Part shown: positions 59,401 to 64,000 of the stretch, piece after piece
Layout of the letters: each line of letters begins with the position of its first letter
How positions within the stretch are numbered: position 1 is the stretch's first letter
Source of the DNA: Acanthaster planci
Lineage: Eukaryota > Echinodermata > Asteroidea > Valvatida > Acanthasteridae
Reading direction: 5' to 3'
DNA length: 64,000 bases
Assembly (NCBI RefSeq): GCF_001949145.1
Contig: NW_019091602.1
Span: 450,035-514,034 of the forward strand
Notes under the pieces: model-generated
What the model was told of the DNA's origin: nothing
What the model saw: only the letters and a program-made list of their open reading frames with translations
Databases searched by the model: none
Made by a program: the position numbers and the translations under genes

Positions 59401-59500
59401 GACTGGCCGGCACAACAAGTCGGTAAAAAACCTCAATGTACGACAGGAAAAGTGTACTCAATAAAATAAAGACGTCAAAGATGGTCCTAAAAACGGACAT
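53464..59500 (-). CDS. SDR16C-type short-chain dehydrogenase (RDHE2/HSD17B13-like), 304 aa
   Basis: NAD(P)-dependent oxidoreductase, probably acting on retinoids or steroids at the ER or lipid droplet. Exons in order of transcription: 59500-59255, 58700-58488, 55840-55593, 54547-54422, 53545-53464. They total 915 bases in frame. The start at 59500 has A at -3. An N-terminal hydrophobic segment (7-28) likely anchors it to the membrane. Motifs: TGAGHGLG (45-52), Asp70 after beta-2, NNAG (122-125), Asn147, Ser175, and YSASK with Tyr188 and Lys192, so the catalytic tetrad is complete. CPMFIDTG follows. The last exon was placed by phase and ends EKAR-like basic (SQTRKEK). Substrate cannot be fixed; RDH10, SDR16C5 and HSD17B11/13 are the nearest types. 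Intron 2 and intron 4 contain MITE-like repeats. Confidence 0.92.
54711..54910. mobile_element. MITE-like element, copy in SDR intron (200 bases)
   Basis: Starts GGGTTATTCTATAAATTTGG and ends in the inverted form of GGGTCATTCAACAAAGTTGG, giving terminal inverted repeats of about 25 bases. Matches 59690-59914 in ends and interior (GTGTCCCT, AACTTACAAA.TCAT). No clear target duplication. Confidence 0.75.
57515..57595. repeat. G-rich dispersed repeat, copy 2
   Basis: Inverted counterpart of 9555-9640; shares GGCTATTGAATCATC and the adjoining CTCAAAAAA-type block. Confidence 0.55.
57737..58436. mobile_element. 700-base inverted-repeat (foldback-like) element
   Basis: Ends are inverted copies: GTTATGCCCCAACTGTAG at 57737 and the reverse complement of GTTACGCCCCAACTATAG at 58419-58436. 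A second inverted pair lies inside: CTTGTCACCCAG...GCTGGGAAGGGC (about 58092-58131) against 58365-58405. Many CCAACTATAG words occur between. It is non-coding and ends 51 bases from SDR exon 2. Confidence 0.7.
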
Positions 59501-59689
59501 TTTGCCTGGGTATTGCCAATCTCTCGTGAATTTAGAGAATATTCCGTGTGTATTGGGCAGTTGCGTGATACCAGCCTCTAGCGTCCAGCTGTACAATATT
59601 ATCAACTATCACAAGGGCGCCCTCTATTGCCATAAAATCTTACTATTGTATTTGGTGAGGCGAAATGCAATACAAAACTCCCAAACAAT
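59501..59689 (-). promoter_or_regulatory. SDR 5' region
   Basis: The 190 bases upstream of the SDR start codon, bounded upstream by a MITE copy. No TATA box is evident. The transcription start is unknown. Confidence 0.3.
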
Positions 59690-59914
59690 GGGCTATTCCA
59701 GAAATTAGGTGTCCAAAAGTGAGACTTTTTTGTGTCCCTGTTACATCTGACCTTTGTTATTTGGCATGGAAATATCACTGGAATTGATTTGGAACTGTTA
59801 CTATTCGTTTGGCAGGTAATTCGCATTAATTCATCACTCTTTGAACTTACAAAATCATAATGTCAGATGACAGGTACACACACAAAAATGGACCCCTAAT
59901 TTGCGGAATTACCC
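59690..59914. mobile_element. MITE-like element, promoter-proximal copy (225 bases)
   Basis: Ends GGGCTATTCCAGAAATTAGG and the inverted GGGTAATTCCGCAAATTAGG form clear terminal inverted repeats. Same family as 54711-54910. Confidence 0.8.
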
Positions 59915-61426
59915 AAATACAAGTCGTTAGTTTAAAATAGAATGCGTAACACACTCTAACTCTCTCCTTTTTCTAAGATAATTCTCGAACTCGTCAAAAT
60001 CTGGTCAAGAAACTAGTACCAGTCTGTAGAGAAACATACCTTGCGCAGATCGGAATGGCTACTGTAAGGATCCCCCTTTTTGTAATTACGTAATGAAAAA
60101 AAATTCGGCCAAATGGAAAAACCTCCTGTTAATTTGCATCTCTGTAGATGCTGAACAGCCCAGTTTAGTCACCTTTAACATGGGGACTTCCCCTGAGCTG
60201 CTTCATTCTTTTCCAGAGCCCGCCTCAAGCCACGTCCCATGGGGATTGTATGTAAATATCTAAACCACGTGCTGATCAGGGATTATTGACAAAGAAAGTG
60301 CCTGGGCAAGCCTTGGAAAGCCTGGGCCTGTCTTATATCAATGGTCGGTCTCTCTTATGTGTCTCTGAGCTGTAGACAGCTGTCTGAGTAGTTTCATTGT
60401 GCTGGGGTTGTCAAATTTTTGTGGTTATAACGGAAGTGATTTCAAAACGATCACCTCGATGCAATGGGTGTAAAAAGTCGGCTCTGTGCAGTGAATTCAG
60501 CTGATACACGTATGACGGCGTCCGAGCATTAACATGAAAAAATCGGCTCTGTTGCAGCGGAGGGTTAAAATCAGTGGCTTAAAGCAAATTTTTTTGGGGT
60601 AGGATGGGCCTGGAAACGATCTCTCTGTATCCTTGCTGAAAACAGCTACCTTAATCCTAAACGAGCCGGGGGGGGCACAGCCTGCAGCCCCCTCAACATT
60701 TTTTTCCGATATCGCTCCAGTGCATTTTATTCACGAGTTGAGCCCTAAGGGGTTTCTAGGGTCTGTGCGGTCATTTTGACACCATTTTGCAAAAATTAAA
60801 ATTACCGTTCTCGCGCTGCGTGCATTTCCCGAGACTTTCTTCCATTGCTGCGCTCGATGCACTCAAACCGGCATGCTTAAAGCCATGAACTCCAAATGAC
60901 CGTAACAACAAAACTAGAATGTCCAATGAGTTCAAAAGTCACCTTAACAATGATAAGGAGAGTTTGTATATGCTCACAAAGTTTGAAACAAAATCAGGCG
61001 TGGCACAGCCAATTTCTAAGGGGGGGTTCCGCCTACCGCCTGTGAGAAGAGTCAAAACAAGCTGACCCTTTCTGTTACGGCGCCGTACGTGCCATGCAAC
61101 ATTCCAAGGTTCTTTCAAGTAAGAGCACCATGCACTCTTTAAAAAAAAGGTTAAAGAGTACTTGGGAAAACGGCACATGTCACCTCCGGCTGCTGAGCCA
61201 CCAAAGCTCAACTTAAACTTCCGGAACGTACTGGAGGTGGATTGGAATCTGCTCCCCCCGACTTTCCCCCCTGATATCCCTGCAGTGTATTTGTATCAGG
61301 AACTGAGCCTTTGGGTTTTTATAACTGTTTGCGGTCATTTCGACCCCATTTTTTGTCTGTCGTCAATTTTTTAGAGACAAGCCAGTCAAAAATGTTTCTA
61401 CTTAAATTGCCGGTATTTTTTCTTTT
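59915..61426. other. Repeat-rich intergenic DNA upstream of the BEL fragment
   Basis: No gene. The block at about 60705-60800 (GATATCGCTCCAGTGCATTT...GCGGTCATTTTGACACCATTT) recurs, diverged, at about 61272-61355, so this is a patchwork of related repeats leading into the copy at 61427. Confidence 0.55.
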
Positions 61427-61645
61427 GATTTTACGTGTTGAGGCATAAAAAGACTCTTCCACAAGAAGTTGAAGCCTGGACAGTCTTAATTTAACATACC
61501 TTTATGTATTTTGTGTCTTGACTCCTTAATTTCCATCGTCTGATCGTATTAAGAATTGAAGCTAACACATACAGCCTCGTTTTCAAACGCGTAAGTGCGC
61601 AGATCGACGCTAAAAGCGTCGTATTGGGATCCCTCTATTCCGGAT
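61427..61645 (+). repeat. Dispersed repeat with identical 66-base core, right copy
   Basis: Matches 10371-10600. Core 61570-61635 is identical, with the stem-loop at 61606-61620. About 25 bases later recognisable BEL/Pao gag sequence begins, without the expected upstream gag, so it may be an LTR piece joined by deletion or an unrelated insertion. Confidence 0.8.
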
Positions 61646-61664
61646 CCCTAATGCTGCCAAGGGC

Positions 61665-64000
61665 CTTGGCCTTACGGCAAGAACTAGATCTGATGAGAAA
61701 GTGGCTTGGTAAAGAATCGTCATAGCACGTCAGAAGGATCCGTTCCGTTAGCATAGACAACCCAGATGTAGCACTGAAAAAAGCCTGGGAAAGGCTGAAG
61801 GAGCCCTACGCTTCACCAGAAGTTTTGGAGGGCGCCCTCTTCCGAAAACTGGACAATTTCAACCCAAGATCATCTTAAGCTGAGAGAACTGGGAGATATT
61901 CTGATGGAAGTCCAGTGCACAAAGGAAGACGGGCACCTACCAGGTCTTGCCTATCTGGACACCGCCCGTGGCATCAACCCAGTAGTCGAGAAGTTGACTC
62001 ACGGCCTACACGAAAAATGGATCACTAAAGGATGGAGGTACAAGTAGGATCACAAAACATCCTTTCCCCCATTCTCATTTTTCACATAGTTTATCTGTTC
62101 TGAGGCTAAAACGAGAAATGACCCCAGCTTTGCCTTCGCTAGAAGTAGTACTGTGGTGAGGGGAGAGAGACCTACCGTAGGACACATGCGCACAAGTACC
62201 CAAATATCTGTACACAAGACGGATGTTGCCATCGTAGCCGGCTCAAGTGCAGATACCACTGCAAAGAAAGAGGACAGCCCTGACAAGAGCTGCCCCATCC
62301 ACCACAAGCCACACCCACTCAACAAATGCAGAGGTTTAGAGCCAAACCTATGGACAAATGGAGATCCTACCTCAGAGAGAATGGTATCTGTTTCAAGTGT
62401 TGTGCATCCACGTCTCACCACGCAAAGGACTGTAAGGTAGTAATGAAATGCAACGAATGTGACAGCAACCAGCACAATGCTGCTATGCACCTGGGTCCAG
62501 CCCCGTGGTTGCCAAAGGCCTCCCTTCCTACATCACAGCAAAGTGGGGAGAAAAACGCCGACTCTACCACAACACCTATGGTCAGTTCCCAATACGTATA
62601 CGTTGTACGCCATACTCGACGACCAGAGCAACAGGTCATTAGCGAGGTCAGATTTCTTCGACCTGTTCAACATAGAGAGCAGTCCGTCACCTTACTCTCT
62701 GAAAACCTGTGTAGGTGTCACCGAAATGACAGGGAGGCAAGCAGTCGGTTTTCAGATAGAAGCCATTGATGGGGGAATAAGCCTTCCTCTTCCTCCTTTC
62801 ATTGAATTTAATGAGATACCAAACAACAGAGAGGAGATACCCACACCGAAAGCAGCCGCAAACCATCCCCATCTACAACCCGTGGCAGCCCACATCCAAC
62901 ACTTCGACCCAAATGCACCGATCCTTCTCATGCTCGGAAGAGATATCTTGAGAGTTCACAAGGTGCGCGAACAAGTCAACGGCCTACACAACGCTCCCTT
63001 TGCCCAGCACCTTGATTTGGGCTGGGTGCTCATATGAAAAGTTTGTCTCGGGAATGCACAGAAGCCAAGCGTGAACAGCTTCAAAACCAACCTGCTAGAA
63101 AAGGGACGGTCGTCTTTCCTCACTCCATGTCCAAACCATATTCATCTTCAAAGGAATGTACACTACAGCGGGGAGCAGCAGAGCGATTTATCTCAAGCGT
63201 ACAACAGAAATCACAACGGGAAAGTACTACACAAGGATCCCGGGCAAGACGTGTTCCAAACCAGCTGTGATGGCAACAAGCCTGCCCTCTCCATCGAAGA
63301 CACAATTTTCCTTGAGACCATTGACAAAGAGGTATACATGGACGATGCTAACAGCTGGGTGGCACCTCTCCCATGGGGACACAGAGACGTCGCCTACCCA
63401 ACAACCTTGAGAATGCACTCACTCGCCTCGCTTCCCTGCGTCGGAGCTTCGATAAGAAGCCTGAGATGAAGGAGCAGTTTATTGCCTTCATGAAGAAGAT
63501 ATTCTACAATGACCATGCCGAGCTAGCACCCCCACTCAAGGCTGGAGAAGAGTGTTGGTATCTGCCGACATTCGGCGTCTACCATCAACAAAAACCAGGC
63601 CAAATAAGGGTTGTGTTTGACTCGAGCGCTCAACACGATGGTATCTCCCTGAATAACGTCCTGCTCACCGGCCCAGACCTAAACAATAGCCTCCTGGGAG
63701 TTCTACTGCGTTTCAGGAAAGAACCAGTAGCAATGACTGCAGACATCCAGCAGATGTTCCACTGCTTCATTGTGCGAGAGGACCACAGAAACTACTTGAG
63801 GTTCCTGTGGTATAGAGACAACGACACATCCAAGGACATCGTCGAGTACAGAATGAAAGTGGCCATCGGTGCCTTCTACGGTCTCCATCGAGCAGCCAGA
63901 GAAGGTGAACACGACTATGGTGAAGACACGAGAGAGTTCGTCACGAGACATTTCTATGTCGACGATGGACTCAAGTCCCTTCCCACAGCTACAGAAGCTG
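61665..64000 (+). pseudogene. Decayed BEL/Pao retrotransposon, truncated by the window edge
   Basis: Remains of a gag-pol polyprotein of the BEL/Pao LTR retrotransposon group. In order: gag part of DUF1759 type (61665-62050; WLGKES, AWERL, ARGINPVVEKL), zinc knuckles (about 62380-62500; CFKC..H..C then CNEC..H..H), DUF1758/A17-type protease (about 62600-63035; ILDDQSNRS, LMLGRDI), a poorly readable spacer, and reverse transcriptase (63390-64000; RVVFDSSA, TADIQQMF, FYVDD). The copy is broken by a stop near 61714, frame changes near 61860, 62440, 62600 and 63385, a stop near 62046, and a missing stretch of RT before the YGL segment. It is therefore non-functional. The element starts abruptly inside gag. 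Confidence 0.9.
63391..64000 (+). pseudogene. BEL/Pao reverse transcriptase fragment
   Basis: Open through the window end. Family landmarks are LPNNLENAL, WYLPTFGVYH, RVVFDSSAQHDG, SLNNVLLTGPDLNNSL, TADIQQMFHCF and the catalytic FYVDDG. The residues normally between the MKV and YGL segments are mostly absent, an internal deletion of roughly ten residues that keeps frame. Confidence 0.88.

Noticed and set aside
59501-59605. N-terminal extension of the SDR protein
   Set aside because: It begins at a TTG, not an ATG, and the hydrophobic anchor typical of the family starts at the chosen Met.

Overview
The window is eukaryotic nuclear DNA: split genes with GT-AG introns, intron-rich spacing, a run of N, and many interspersed repeats. 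The gene families, a vertebrate-like hexosaminidase intron layout and the very frequent TACATGTA-type palindromes suggest a marine invertebrate deuterostome, probably an echinoderm. That assignment is inference; no rRNA or mitochondrial marker is present.

Layout. (1) 1-7.2 kb: the 3' end of a lysosomal beta-hexosaminidase gene (+), last four coding exons. (2) 8.47-9.54 kb: an intronless class A GPCR (+). (3) 12.8-50.3 kb: a large FKBP39/46-type nuclear peptidyl-prolyl isomerase gene (+), 13 coding exons. It joins an N-terminal nucleoplasmin-like (NPL) oligomerisation domain, a long acidic/basic linker and a C-terminal FKBP domain; the exons assemble without any frame break into 598 codons. 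(4) 22.5-36.1 kb: inside the 18-kb intron 4 of that gene, on the same strand, lie two tandemly duplicated four-exon sets, each ending in a BEN domain. (5) 53.5-59.5 kb: a five-exon SDR16C-type short-chain dehydrogenase gene (-), 304 codons, convergent with the FKBP gene. (6) 61.4-64 kb: a decayed BEL/Pao retrotransposon running off the right edge.

The main discovery candidate is the relation between (3) and (4). Both BEN sets start with an acceptor exon that needs one base from upstream (phase 1) and has no start codon before a block conserved between the two copies. FKBP exon 4, which ends the NPL module, leaves exactly that phase. Joining NPL exons 1-4 to BEN set B gives an uninterrupted 778-codon reading frame with a poly(A) signal 33 bases after the stop. 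The locus may therefore make one shared NPL oligomerisation module with three alternative C-termini (BEN-A, BEN-B, FKBP), a mod(mdg4)-like layout. Two BEN genes simply nested in an FKBP intron is the competing reading.

The rest is repeats: a 3.2-kb terminal-inverted-repeat element holding the assembly gap, several MITE-like elements, tRNA-derived SINEs, minisatellites, and a dispersed repeat with a 66-base identical core present near both ends of the window.
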